39,444 nt of DNA from Rhizobium sp. CF122. Lineage in GTDB: Bacteria > Pseudomonadota > Alphaproteobacteria > Rhizobiales > Rhizobiaceae. Shown here piece by piece: positions 22,779 through 31,061 of the stretch. The notes below the pieces were generated by a model that saw nothing but the letters and a program-made list of their open reading frames with translations, was not told the origin of the DNA and made no database searches. The first letter of the stretch is position 1, and every line of letters starts with the position of its first letter. The position numbers and the translations under genes were made by a program. The stretch lies in contig NZ_AKKA01000122.1 of NCBI RefSeq assembly GCF_000282035.1, forward strand, positions 1-39,444. The letters are read 5' to 3'.

Positions 22779-24548
22779 ATGACAACGCATCAGATCCTCG
22801 CCTTCGGCGTCATCGGCCTGATGATGGCAGTCTTCATCTGGGACCGATTCCGCTATGATCTGGTTGCCTGCTGCTCGCTTGTCCTGGCGGTGGCGGTCGG
22901 CATCGTTCCATTCGATAGGGCATTTTCGGGTTTCAGCGATGACATCGTCATCATCGTCGGCAGTGCGCTTATCGTCAGCGCCGGCGTCGCACGCTCGGGA
23001 ATCGTCGATACGACGATCAAGCGCTTCTTCCCCAACCTGAACAAGCTGCATGCGCAGCTCGCCCTGCTGCTCATTGTCGTCGCGGTTCTTTCCGCCTTCA
23101 TCAAGAACATCGGCGCGCTTGCGATCATGATCCCGGTCGCTTTCCAGTTTGCCCGCAGAACCGGGAGATCGCCATCGCTCTACCTGATGCCCATGAGCTT
23201 TGCCGCCCTTCTCGGCGGGCTGATGACCCAGATCGGCACCTCGCCGAACATCGTGGTCTCTCGGCTTCGCGGCGAGATTAGCGGCGCGCCCTTCACCATG
23301 TTCGACTTCACGCCCGTCGGCGCGACGCTCACGCTGGTCGGTATTGTCTTTCTGATCTTTTTCCGCCGGCTCGTTCCCGAGCGGCAGAACGAGAACCCGT
23401 CGCTGGAGGAAGCGCTGGACTTTAAGAACTACTTCTCCGAAGCGACGGTGGTGGAGGGCTCGGGCTTTGAGGGCATGGAACTCAACGGCATCCTGCAGCT
23501 CGGCGATGGAGAAGTGGTCGCAACGGCAATCCTGCGCGGGCATTCGCGTCTCTCACCATTCCCTGACATCCTCCTGAAAGCAGGAGACACGATCCTACTG
23601 GAGGGGCGCCCGGAGGCGCTCGACCGCGTCGTTTCCAACGCCAAACTCAAGCTTGCCGGCAAGCCGATACCCGAGGCGAAAGACGAGGGAGACGTCACCT
23701 CCATCGAAGCCGTCGTCTCGTCGGAGTCGATGCTGATCGGCTGGTCCGCGCGGCAGCTCTCACTGTGGAACCGTCGTCGGATCAACCTGCTTGCCGTCAG
23801 CCGCCACGGCCACCGGCTGACGGAGCGGCTGAGCGAAGTGACGCTGCGCGCCGGCGATGTGCTTGTGCTGCAGGGCAGCCGCCGAAACCTGCCTGCCTTC
23901 CTGCAGGAATTCTCGTGCCTTCCCTTGGCCCAACGCGACATCATGCTCGGCACGCCGCGCAGGGCCTATATGCCGCTGCTGATCCTCGCGGCCGCGATGG
24001 GTGTAACGGCGGCCGGAATGGTCCCGGTTTCAGTTGCCTTCTTCTGTGCGGCGCTGGCGATGGTCGTCTTCCGGGTGATCCCGCTCGCGGAAGTCTACAA
24101 AGCGGTGGACGGGCCAATCCTGATTATGCTTGCGGCCTTGATCCCCGTCTCCGACACATTGCGAACGTCCGGTGGCAGCGATCTGATTGCCGGATGGCTT
24201 GGCCACTTTGCGGCCCAGATGCCGCCCTACGGGGCATTGGCGCTGATCCTGATTACCGCCATGGCGGTGACACCGTTCCTCAACAATGCGGCGACGGTCC
24301 TGGTCATGGCGCCGATTGCGGCGAGCTTTGCCCAAACGCTCGGCTATAGACCTGAAGCTTTCCTGATGGCGGTCGCCATCGGCGCCGGCTGCGATTTCCT
24401 GACCCCGATCGGCCACCAGTGCAACACGCTGGTCTTCGGTCCCGGCGGCTATCGCTTCAGCGATTACCCGCGTCTCGGCCTGCCGCTGTCCTTCATCATC
24501 GTCCTCTTCAGCGTACCCGCGCTGCTCCATGTCTGGCCCGTCCACTGA
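22779..24548 (+). CDS. SLC13-type permease with paired TrkA_C (RCK_C) domains
   Basis: 589 residues. Two membrane halves of the ion-transporter/arsenite-permease superfamily flank a soluble middle. The first half includes FSDDIVIIVGSALIVSAGVA and LSAFIKNIGALAIMIPVA; the second has the mirrored LNNAATVLVMAPIAASFA and GAGCDFLTPIGHQCNTLVFGPGGY. The middle (about residues 205-375) holds two TrkA_C domains (DGEVVATAILRGHSRL and later LRAGDVLVLQGSRRN), which bind regulatory ligands in relatives. Such proteins move divalent anions such as dicarboxylates or sulfate with sodium; the substrate is not readable. ATG 22779 lies 5 nt after GGAG. It stands alone before the gltX leader. Confidence 0.88.
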   Translation: MTTHQILAFGVIGLMMAVFIWDRFRYDLVACCSLVLAVAVGIVPFDRAFSGFSDDIVIIVGSALIVSAGVARSGIVDTTIKRFFPNLNKLHAQLALLLIVVAVLSAFIKNIGALAIMIPVAFQFARRTGRSPSLYLMPMSFAALLGGLMTQIGTSPNIVVSRLRGEISGAPFTMFDFTPVGATLTLVGIVFLIFFRRLVPERQNENPSLEEALDFKNYFSEATVVEGSGFEGMELNGILQLGDGEVVATAILRGHSRLSPFPDILLKAGDTILLEGRPEALDRVVSNAKLKLAGKPIPEAKDEGDVTSIEAVVSSESMLIGWSARQLSLWNRRRINLLAVSRHGHRLTERLSEVTLRAGDVLVLQGSRRNLPAFLQEFSCLPLAQRDIMLGTPRRAYMPLLILAAAMGVTAAGMVPVSVAFFCAALAMVVFRVIPLAEVYKAVDGPILIMLAALIPVSDTLRTSGGSDLIAGWLGHFAAQMPPYGALALILITAMAVTPFLNNAATVLVMAPIAASFAQTLGYRPEAFLMAVAIGAGCDFLTPIGHQCNTLVFGPGGYRFSDYPRLGLPLSFIIVLFSVPALLHVWPVH

Positions 24549-24550
24549 CA

Positions 24551-24616
24551 CGATTGCCCATTTTCCTTGACGCGCGCGGTCGAATATGGCCTTAAGGCCA
24601 GCCAAATGGGCAATCG
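24551..24616. promoter_or_regulatory. Nested inverted repeats between the SLC13 gene and gltX
   Basis: CGATTGCCCATTT (24551-24563) and AAATGGGCAATCG (24604-24616) are a perfect 13-bp inverted repeat separated by 40 nt. Inside lies a second perfect palindrome, TGGCCTTAAGGCCA (24587-24600). The outer stem starts 3 nt after the SLC13 stop codon, so it may be that gene's terminator, or part of a structured leader for gltX-lysS 120 bp downstream. A TTGACG hexamer lies between the arms but no -10 is well spaced. Confidence 0.6.
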
Positions 24617-24736
24617 GAGATGAACGGGGGCAACGCCCTTTTCCGGCCGGTTTCCTGATCCAGTTATCTGCATTCCTTCCGGCCGAGCGTCGCTTTCTCT
24701 GGAAAGCCGCCCGGCATCATTTGACGGGCACATAAA

Positions 24737-26194
24737 ATGACAGTTTCCGGCGTCCGCGTCCGCATTGCTCCCTCGCCGACCGGCGAGCCGCATGTCGGCA
24801 CTGCTTATATCGCACTCTTCAATTATCTTTTCGCTAAGAAGAACGGCGGCGAGTTCATCCTGCGCATCGAAGACACCGATGCCACGCGCTCGACCCCGGA
24901 ATTCGAGACGAAGGTGTTGGACGCGCTGAAATGGTGCGGCCTCGAATGGAAGGAAGGCCCGGATATCGGCGGCCCCTATGGCCCCTACCGCCAGTCCGAC
25001 CGCAAGGACATCTACACCCCCTACGGCCAGGAATTGCTGGACAAGGGCCATGCCTTCCGCTGTTTCTGCACGCCCGAGCGTCTGGAAAAGATGCGCGAAG
25101 AGCAGCGCGCCGCCGGCAAGGCACCGAAGTATGACGGTCTCTGCCTGAAATACTCGGCCGAAGAAGTCAGCGCCAAGATGGCAGCTGGCGAAGGCTCAGT
25201 CATCCGCATGAAGATCCCGACCGAGGGCTCCTGCGACTTCACCGACGGCGTCTATGGCGATGTCAGCATTCCGTGGGATTCGGTCGACATGCAGGTCCTG
25301 ATTAAGGGCGACGGCATGCCGACCTATCACATGGCAAACGTCATCGACGACCATCTGATGAAGATCACCCACGTCGCGCGCGGCGAAGAGTGGCTGGCAT
25401 CGGTGCCGAAGCACATCCTGCTTTACCGCTATTTCGGCTGGGAACAGCCGGTGTTCATGCACCTGTCGCTGATGCGCAACGCCGACAAGTCGAAGCTGTC
25501 GAAGCGCAAGAACCCGACCTCGATCTCCTATTACTCCGCTCTCGGCTATATCCCGGAAGCGCTGATGAACTTCCTCGGCCTGTTCTTCGTGCAGATCGCT
25601 GAAGGCGAAGAGCTGTTGACGATGGACGAGCTCTCCGAGAAGTTCGACCCCGAGAACCTCTCCAAGGCCGGCGCGATCTTCGACATCCAGAAGCTCGACT
25701 GGCTGAACGGCCGCTGGATCCGCGAGAAGCTGTCAGAAGAGGAATTCCAGGCCCGCGTGCTCGACTGGGCAATGGAGAACGACCGCCTGAAGGCCGGTCT
25801 TCGCCTGTCGCAGTCGCGTATCTCCAAGCTCGGCGAATTGCCCGATCTCGCCGGCTTCCTGCTGAAGTCCGATCTCGGCGTCGATCCTTCGGCCTTCGCC
25901 AAGATCAAGTCGCCGCCGGAAGAGATCCTCGAGATTCTCAACACCGTTCAGCCGGACCTCGAAAAGATCCTCGAATGGAACGTCCAAACGATCGAGGCTG
26001 AACTGCGCGCGATTGCCGAGCGCATGGGCAAGAAGCTAAAGGTCGTTGTAGCACCGCTCTTCGTTGCCGTTTCCGGCTCGGCGCGCTCGCTGCCGCTCTT
26101 CGACTCTATGGCTATCCTTGGTCGCTCCGTCGTGCGCCAGCGGCTGAAACTAGCCGCCCAGGCAGTCGCTTCCCTCGTCGGCCCGAAGAACTGA
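24737..26194 (+). CDS. gltX: Glutamate--tRNA ligase
   Basis: 485 residues, the normal length of class I glutamyl-tRNA synthetase. The HIGH-type motif lies in APSPTGEPHVGTAYIALFN (residues about 10-28) and the KMSKS-type motif in SKLSKRKNP (about 253-261). RIEDTD and YRQSDRKDIY blocks of the active site are intact. It charges tRNA-Glu and, in Alphaproteobacteria, usually also tRNA-Gln for later transamidation. Many rhizobia carry two gltX genes; which one this is cannot be settled here. The start has a weak ribosome site (GACGGGCACATAAA). lysS follows 16 bp after its stop. Confidence 0.96.
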   Translation: MTVSGVRVRIAPSPTGEPHVGTAYIALFNYLFAKKNGGEFILRIEDTDATRSTPEFETKVLDALKWCGLEWKEGPDIGGPYGPYRQSDRKDIYTPYGQELLDKGHAFRCFCTPERLEKMREEQRAAGKAPKYDGLCLKYSAEEVSAKMAAGEGSVIRMKIPTEGSCDFTDGVYGDVSIPWDSVDMQVLIKGDGMPTYHMANVIDDHLMKITHVARGEEWLASVPKHILLYRYFGWEQPVFMHLSLMRNADKSKLSKRKNPTSISYYSALGYIPEALMNFLGLFFVQIAEGEELLTMDELSEKFDPENLSKAGAIFDIQKLDWLNGRWIREKLSEEEFQARVLDWAMENDRLKAGLRLSQSRISKLGELPDLAGFLLKSDLGVDPSAFAKIKSPPEEILEILNTVQPDLEKILEWNVQTIEAELRAIAERMGKKLKVVVAPLFVAVSGSARSLPLFDSMAILGRSVVRQRLKLAAQAVASLVGPKN

Positions 26195-26210
26195 ACCGGA
26201 CGTTTGCATC

Positions 26211-27704
26211 ATGACCGAAAAGACCGAAACAGCGACCCTTTCCTCAGACGCAACCGAAGTCCGTGCCCAGAAGCTGAAGCTGCTGCGCGAGCAGATCGGC
26301 GACGTCTATCCGGCGCATTTCCACCGGACCATGACCAATGCCGAACTGGCGGAGAAGTACAAGGACCTCGAATCCGACGTGGAGACGCAGGATATCGTGA
26401 CCGTCGCCGGCCGCGTCTATTCCTCGCGGAACTCCGGCATGTTCATGGATATCCATGACGCCTCCGGCAAGATACAGATCTTCAGCCACAAGGATGTGAC
26501 GCCCGAGGAAGCGCGCAACATGCTTGCGATGATCGATATCGGCGACATCATCGGCGTGACGGGCACTGTGCGCCGCACCAAGCGCGGCGAGTTGTCGATC
26601 AACGCCCGCGAAATCATCATGCTGACGAAGTCGCTGCTACCGATGCCGGAGAAGTGGCACGGCGTTTCCGACGTCGAAATCCGCTATCGCAAGCGTCATC
26701 TCGACATCATGACCAACGAGGAATCGAAACTGCGCTTCCAGCAGCGTTCGAAGATCGTCTCCGGCATCCGTCGCTTCATGGAAAACGACGGCTTCATGGA
26801 AGTCGAGACGCCGATGCTGCATTCGGTCTATGGCGGCGCCACCGCCGAGCCGTTCAAGACGCATCACAACACGCTGAAGCTCGACATGTACCTGCGCATC
26901 GCGCCGGAACTGTTCCTGAAGCGTACGCTGGTTTCCGGCCTCACCGACAAGGTGTTCGAGATCAACCGCAACTTCCGCAACGAAGGCGTCTCGACCCGGC
27001 ACAATCCTGAATTCACGATGATGGAGTGCTACTGGGCCTATGCCGACTACGAGGACATCATGGACCTCGTCGAGCGGCTGTTCGAAAGCCTGGCGCTGTC
27101 GATCCACGGCACGACGGAATTCCCCTTCGGCGACAAGACGATCTCCTTCAAGGGGCCATTCAAGCGCGTCCCGATGCCCGATGCCGTCAAGGAAGTCACC
27201 GGCATCGACTTCCTCGCCATCAAGACCGACGAGGAAGCCCGCGCCGCCGCCAAGGCTGCCGGCTTCGCGGTCGAGAAGGATTGGACCTGGGGCGAATGCC
27301 TTGCCTTCATCTTCGAGGAGAAGGTCGAGGCAACGCTCATCCAGCCATCGCACGTCACGCATTTCCCGAAGGACATCTCGCCCTTCGCCAAGGAAGTGCC
27401 GGGGGAGCCGCGCCTCGTCGAACGCTTCGAGACTTATTGCAACGCCTGGGAACTCGGCAACGCCTTCTCGGAACTCAACGATCCGGAAGAACAGCGCCGC
27501 CGCATGGTCGAGCAGCTGGAGCAGGCTCATGCTCGCGGTGAAAAGGAAAAGCAGCTGGACGACGAATTCCTCGATGCGATCGACCAGGGCATGCCGCCGG
27601 CCGGTGGCCTCGGCATCGGCGTCGACCGTCTGATCATGCTCCTGACCGACGCCCCGTCGATCCGCGACGTCATTCTTTTCCCGGCTCGCCGCAAGGCTGA
27701 CTGA
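26211..27704 (+). CDS. lysS: Lysine--tRNA ligase (class II)
   Basis: 497 residues. An N-terminal OB-fold anticodon-binding domain (VTVAGRVYSSRNSGMFMDIH onward, about residues 60-150) is followed by the class II catalytic core. Motif 1 is around MENDGFMEVETPML, motif 2 is FRNEGVSTRHNPEFTMMECY, and motif 3 is GLGIGVDRLIMLLTDAPSIR near the end. It attaches Lys to tRNA-Lys in the cytoplasm. It lies 16 bp after gltX and the pair ends in an intrinsic terminator at 27724-27758, so they are probably co-transcribed. Confidence 0.97.
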   Translation: MTEKTETATLSSDATEVRAQKLKLLREQIGDVYPAHFHRTMTNAELAEKYKDLESDVETQDIVTVAGRVYSSRNSGMFMDIHDASGKIQIFSHKDVTPEEARNMLAMIDIGDIIGVTGTVRRTKRGELSINAREIIMLTKSLLPMPEKWHGVSDVEIRYRKRHLDIMTNEESKLRFQQRSKIVSGIRRFMENDGFMEVETPMLHSVYGGATAEPFKTHHNTLKLDMYLRIAPELFLKRTLVSGLTDKVFEINRNFRNEGVSTRHNPEFTMMECYWAYADYEDIMDLVERLFESLALSIHGTTEFPFGDKTISFKGPFKRVPMPDAVKEVTGIDFLAIKTDEEARAAAKAAGFAVEKDWTWGECLAFIFEEKVEATLIQPSHVTHFPKDISPFAKEVPGEPRLVERFETYCNAWELGNAFSELNDPEEQRRRMVEQLEQAHARGEKEKQLDDEFLDAIDQGMPPAGGLGIGVDRLIMLLTDAPSIRDVILFPARRKAD

Positions 27705-27723
27705 CCCGGCTCATATGGAACAG

Positions 27724-27758
27724 AAAAGGCGGCGGCCCGCTGGGCTCGCCGCCTTTTT
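27724..27758. terminator. Bidirectional intrinsic terminator after lysS
   Basis: AAAAGGCGGCG (27724-27734) pairs with CGCCGCCTTTT (27747-27757), with an inner GCCC/GGGC stem, and runs into TTTTTCTTTTT on the plus strand. The 5' A-run lets it also serve the convergent gene ending at 27772. Confidence 0.9.
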
Positions 27759-27771
27759 CTTTTTCGAAACG

Positions 27772-28476
27772 TTAGTGACCGGCAGCCGGTGCCGCTTTCT
27801 CCGCCGCAGGCGCCGAGCCGTGCCCGCCGCCCTCGGTCGGCTTTTCTTCCTTCGCCGCTTCTCTCGTCTCATCCTTGCTCTCGCCACCCTTCGTGGCAGC
27901 GACAGCGATCGGATCGATACAGTCGGAGTATTCCCTGAAGGATGCGTTCAGGGCGGTGATTTCTTCTTCAGGCAAATCGACGCGTTCGCCGAAGAACAGC
28001 CCATTGGCGGCAGCCGACCCGTCGTAATAGCGGGCGGTGTATGTCTTGGCCTCCGCGCTTTCAAGGACGGGATCGGGATGTGGAATGTAGACGACGTCGG
28101 CGCCTATCGCCCGGCCGCGAATGTCGGATCGCAGCGTCGGCCCATTGGTATCGAGGACGACGACCTGCACCAGATCCGGCTTCTGCGCGTCGTAGATCGC
28201 CTTGGCCACGCGAAGCGCAGTCTTGACCCGCGTCATGCCGTCGGTCGGCTCGGTCTTGATATATTTGCGGATCCAGACGCGGTTCTGCTTCTTGATGGTG
28301 ACGAGATTGACATCGGTGCAGGAGAGACCGTTCATCGTTTCTGCGGAAAGGCCGAGGATCTTATCTTTGCCGATATAAAGCGCGGCACCGCCGGAGACGC
28401 CCCCAAGGAGAGCGACTCCAGCGATGATAAACACCAATTTCCGGGAGGGCCGGAAGATGCGCAGTAGGGCCTTCAC
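27772..28476 (-). CDS. Membrane-anchored hypothetical protein with charged, Ala/Glu-rich tail
   Basis: I do not recognise the family. GTG 28476 is chosen because GGAG lies just upstream and the product then begins with a short basic stretch and one membrane segment (KLVFIIAGVALLGGVSGGAALYIG, about residues 13-36). The extracytoplasmic part of about 150 residues includes SCTDVNLVTIKKQNRVWIRKYI and VQVVVLDTNGPTLRSDIRGRA, with two Cys (the second in YSDCID) that could form a disulfide. The last 40 residues are low complexity (Lys, Glu, Ala, Gly, ending AAGH). A longer frame starting at 28644 would cross the promoter region and looks wrong. It is divergent from the LysR gene. Confidence 0.65.
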   Translation of the reverse strand: MKALLRIFRPSRKLVFIIAGVALLGGVSGGAALYIGKDKILGLSAETMNGLSCTDVNLVTIKKQNRVWIRKYIKTEPTDGMTRVKTALRVAKAIYDAQKPDLVQVVVLDTNGPTLRSDIRGRAIGADVVYIPHPDPVLESAEAKTYTARYYDGSAAANGLFFGERVDLPEEEITALNASFREYSDCIDPIAVAATKGGESKDETREAAKEEKPTEGGGHGSAPAAEKAAPAAGH

Positions 28477-28657
28477 GCCAACTGCTCCGCCATTAACAAG
28501 CTCCAACGCAATACGAGTGGTTTCGACGCTAGAGAAATGACGTTTCCGAATACTTAAATGCGGCCTCCAAGTTTGCGTCAGTATGGGTTTAGTACCAAAA
28601 AAGGTCCAAGCTTTCCCTGTGCTTGCCAATATCCTCGCGGCCATGCTCTAACGACGC

Positions 28658-29566
28658 ATGGCCTTCACGCTTCGCCAGATCCAGTATTTCGTCGCCGTCG
28701 CCGAGCAGGGCTCCGTAACGCGCGCTGCGCAGAACCTTTCGATCTCGCAATCCTCGGTTACGGAAGCCATCAAGGAGCTGGAAACCGACCTCGGCGTCGA
28801 GCTCTTCGAGCGCCATCCGCGTGGCCTCACGATCACTCACAATGGCCATCAGTTCCTCCGTCACGCGACGAAAATCCTGGCGAGCGTATCGGATGCGCGC
28901 ACCAGTTTCTCGGGCAAAGAGAACGAGCTCTCCGGCACGCTCAACATCGGTGTGACCTCGCTCGTCGCGGGCTACGTGCTCTCCGACCTCTTGGCCCGCT
29001 ATCGCCGCGCCTGCCCCGGCGTCGAAGTCAGTGCCATCGAGGACAATGGCGGCTATCTCGAGCACCTGCTGGTCGGCGGCGAGCTGGATGTTGCGGTCAT
29101 GGTCATCTCCAACCTGCGCGATCGCATGGCCTTGCAGGCGGAAATCCTGGAGACCTCGCCCTATCGTCTTTGGCTGCCCATGGGCCATCCACTCGTCTCC
29201 GCCGACATCATTTCCGTCGCCGATATCGCTCGCGAGCCGCTGATCATGCTGACGGTTGACGAAATCGAGGAGAACACCGGGAAGCTGCTGTCGGCGCTGG
29301 GCGCGCGCCCGCATGTCGCCTTCCGCACCCGCTCCGTCGAAGCAGTGCGCAGCCTGGTCGCCACCGGCGCCGGTGTGGCGCTTCTGCCCGATCTCGTCTA
29401 CCGCCCCTGGTCGCTGGAAGGCGATCGCATCGAGAGCCGCGACGTGTCCGGCTCGCTGCCGGTCGTCCAAGTCGGCATGGTCTGGCGCAAGGGCTCCAGC
29501 CTGCCGCAGGCGGCGCGCGACTTCGTGGGCATCGCGGAAGCACTGCGATCCGGCCGACCTCGCTAG
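28658..29566 (+). CDS. LysR-family transcriptional regulator, probably of the polyamine operon
   Basis: 302 residues. The winged helix-turn-helix is at residues about 3-62 (LRQIQYFVAVAEQGSVTRAA, then LSISQSSVTEAIKELE and LGVELFERHPRGL), followed by a linker helix and a two-lobed effector domain. ATG 28658 gives the helix-turn-helix at the normal distance from the start. It is 129 bp upstream of a polyamine-type ABC operon in the same direction, with a 25-bp palindrome between them. The E. coli counterpart operon is governed by a MocR-type regulator (YdcR), so use of a LysR protein here is a lineage difference. Target and effector are inferred from position only. Confidence 0.9.
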   Translation: MAFTLRQIQYFVAVAEQGSVTRAAQNLSISQSSVTEAIKELETDLGVELFERHPRGLTITHNGHQFLRHATKILASVSDARTSFSGKENELSGTLNIGVTSLVAGYVLSDLLARYRRACPGVEVSAIEDNGGYLEHLLVGGELDVAVMVISNLRDRMALQAEILETSPYRLWLPMGHPLVSADIISVADIAREPLIMLTVDEIEENTGKLLSALGARPHVAFRTRSVEAVRSLVATGAGVALLPDLVYRPWSLEGDRIESRDVSGSLPVVQVGMVWRKGSSLPQAARDFVGIAEALRSGRPR

Positions 29567-29576
29567 CCATTCAGGC

Positions 29577-29601
29577 GCGATATCGGAAATTCCGATATCG
29601 C
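29577..29601. promoter_or_regulatory. 25-bp palindrome between lysR and the polyamine operon
   Basis: GCGATATCGGAA (29577-29588) and TTCCGATATCGC (29590-29601) are perfect mirror arms around one A. The site is 10 bp past the lysR stop. It could be a terminator hairpin (followed by CTTTCTGAT, a weak T-tract) or a LysR operator; it contains T-N11-A spacing. It lies about 95 bp before the binding-protein start. Confidence 0.6.
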
Positions 29602-29695
29602 CTTTCTGATAAATGAATTTGCGAAACCGGAAAATTCGGCGCATTTTTTCAACCGGGAACATAACGCCACGAAAAGTGGCACAACCGGGAGACAG

Positions 29696-30859
29696 ATGAT
29701 GAAATATCTTCTGAAATCGTGCACCTCTGCCCTAGCGAGCCTAAGCTTGCTGACGCAGGTTGCCGCCGCCGAACCGCTGAAGGCATTGGGCAAGGGTGAG
29801 GGTGCGGTCAGCATTGTGGCCTGGGCCGGCTATATCGAACGCGGCGAAACCGACAAGAGCTACGACTGGGTTACCGCCTTCGAAAAAGAAACCGGCTGCA
29901 AGGTCTCCGTCAAGACCGCGGCAACCTCCGACGAAATGGTCTCGCTGATGAATGAAGGAGGCTTCGATCTCGTCACCGCCTCCGGCGATGCATCGCTTCG
30001 CCTGATCGCTGGCAAGCGCGTGCAGCCGATCAACACCGACCTAATCCCGAGCTTCAAGAACGTCGATCCGCGCTTGCAGAAGGGCGCTTGGTACACGGTC
30101 AACGACGTCCACTACGGCGTTCCCTACCTCTGGGGCCCGAACGTGCTGATGTACAACACCGATGCCTTCAAGGGTAAGGCACCGACCAGCTGGAAGGTCG
30201 TTTTCGAGGAGGAGACCCTTCCGGACGGCAAGTCCAACAAGGGTCGCGTTCAGGCCTATGATGGACCGATCTATGTCGCCGATGCCGCGCTCTACCTGAT
30301 GGCTCACAAGCCGGACCTTGGAATCAAGGATCCCTATGAGCTAAACGAAGACCAGTACAAGGCCGCCCTCGACCTGCTGCGCGGCCAGCGCAAGCTCGTT
30401 TCGCGCTACTGGCACGACGCGATGATCCAGATCGACGACTTCAAGAACGAAGGCGTCGTGGCCGCCGGGTCCTGGCCGTTCCAGGTCAACCTGATGCAGG
30501 CCGACAAGCAGAAGATCGCTTCCACCTTCCCGGAAGAAGGCGTGACCGGCTGGGCTGACACGACCATGCTGCACGCCGACAGTCAACATCCGAACTGCGC
30601 CTACATGTGGATGGAACACTCGCTGCAGGCCAAGGTGCAGGGCGACGCCGCTGCTTGGTTCGGCGCCGTACCGTCCGTTCCCGCTGCCTGCAAGGGCAAC
30701 GAGCTGCTGACCGACGGCGGTTGCGCCACCAACGGCTACGAAAACTTCGCGAAGATAAAGTTCTGGAAGACGCCGACCGCGAAGTGCACGACGCAGAACG
30801 AATGCGTGCCCTACCATCGCTGGGTCTCGGACTATATCGGCGTGATCGGCGGACGATAA
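29696..30859 (+). CDS. Polyamine ABC transporter substrate-binding protein (YdcS/PotD-like)
   Basis: 387 residues with a Sec signal peptide (about residues 1-25, ending TQVAAA, then EPLKALGKG). The mature protein is of the SBP_bac_8/PotD class: GAVSIVAWAGYIERGETDKSY near the start, MNEGGFDLVTASGDASL, then VHYGVPYLWGPNVLMYNTDAF, the segment shaping the ligand cleft. Four Cys near the C-terminus (ACKGNE, GGCATN, KCTTQNEC) are characteristic of YdcS-like members and probably form disulfides. ATG 29696 follows GGGAGACAG. It opens an operon of ATPase, two permeases and gamma-aminobutyraldehyde dehydrogenase, so putrescine or a related amine is the likely ligand. Confidence 0.92.
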   Translation: MMKYLLKSCTSALASLSLLTQVAAAEPLKALGKGEGAVSIVAWAGYIERGETDKSYDWVTAFEKETGCKVSVKTAATSDEMVSLMNEGGFDLVTASGDASLRLIAGKRVQPINTDLIPSFKNVDPRLQKGAWYTVNDVHYGVPYLWGPNVLMYNTDAFKGKAPTSWKVVFEEETLPDGKSNKGRVQAYDGPIYVADAALYLMAHKPDLGIKDPYELNEDQYKAALDLLRGQRKLVSRYWHDAMIQIDDFKNEGVVAAGSWPFQVNLMQADKQKIASTFPEEGVTGWADTTMLHADSQHPNCAYMWMEHSLQAKVQGDAAAWFGAVPSVPAACKGNELLTDGGCATNGYENFAKIKFWKTPTAKCTTQNECVPYHRWVSDYIGVIGGR

Positions 30860-30874
30860 TCCCGTCCGCAACCT

Positions 30875-31030
30875 CTTCTTCTCCTCGCTCGGGGAGAAAC
30901 GCCCTGCGAGGGCAGACGAGGGGGCAACCGTGCAAAAGAGCGGACGTCAGCGCGGGGGCGCGATGACGGAACGCCGAGTTGTCCCCCTCGTTGGAGCCTT
31001 CTGGGCCACCTTCTTCCCGCTGCGAAGAAG
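30875..31030. repeat. Mosaic palindromic intergenic element (RIME-like)
   Basis: This 156-bp element separates the binding-protein and ATPase genes. Ends CTTCTTC (30875-30881) and GAAGAAG (31024-31030) are inverted. ACGAGGGGG (30916-30924) with following AAC pairs with GTT and CCCCCTCGT (30983-30991). Local hairpins TTCTCC/GGAGAA (30879-30898) and GCCCT/AGGGC (30901-30913) add to it. This resembles the Rhizobium intergenic mosaic elements (RIME) found in the Rhizobiaceae; the assignment is by pattern, not alignment. Confidence 0.65.
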
Positions 31031-31061
31031 ACAAAACAGACACCACATTCCGGAGCTTGTC

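Noticed and set aside
24620..24658. Possible 12-residue leader peptide before gltX
   Set aside because: It has GGAG directly next to its ATG, but has no run of Glu or Lys codons and no attenuator hairpin, so there is no support for translational attenuation.
26637..27530. 297-codon open frame on the minus strand
   Set aside because: Antisense to lysS and without family features or a ribosome site.
28477..28644. 56-residue N-terminal extension of the 27772 hypothetical protein
   Set aside because: It crosses the divergent promoter region and places the membrane anchor oddly deep; GTG 28476 has a ribosome site.
30930..31061. N-terminal 44-residue extension of the PotA-like ATPase
   Set aside because: It is translated from the palindromic repeat; homologues begin near MTPAVRFQ and a ribosome site lies just before ATG 31062.
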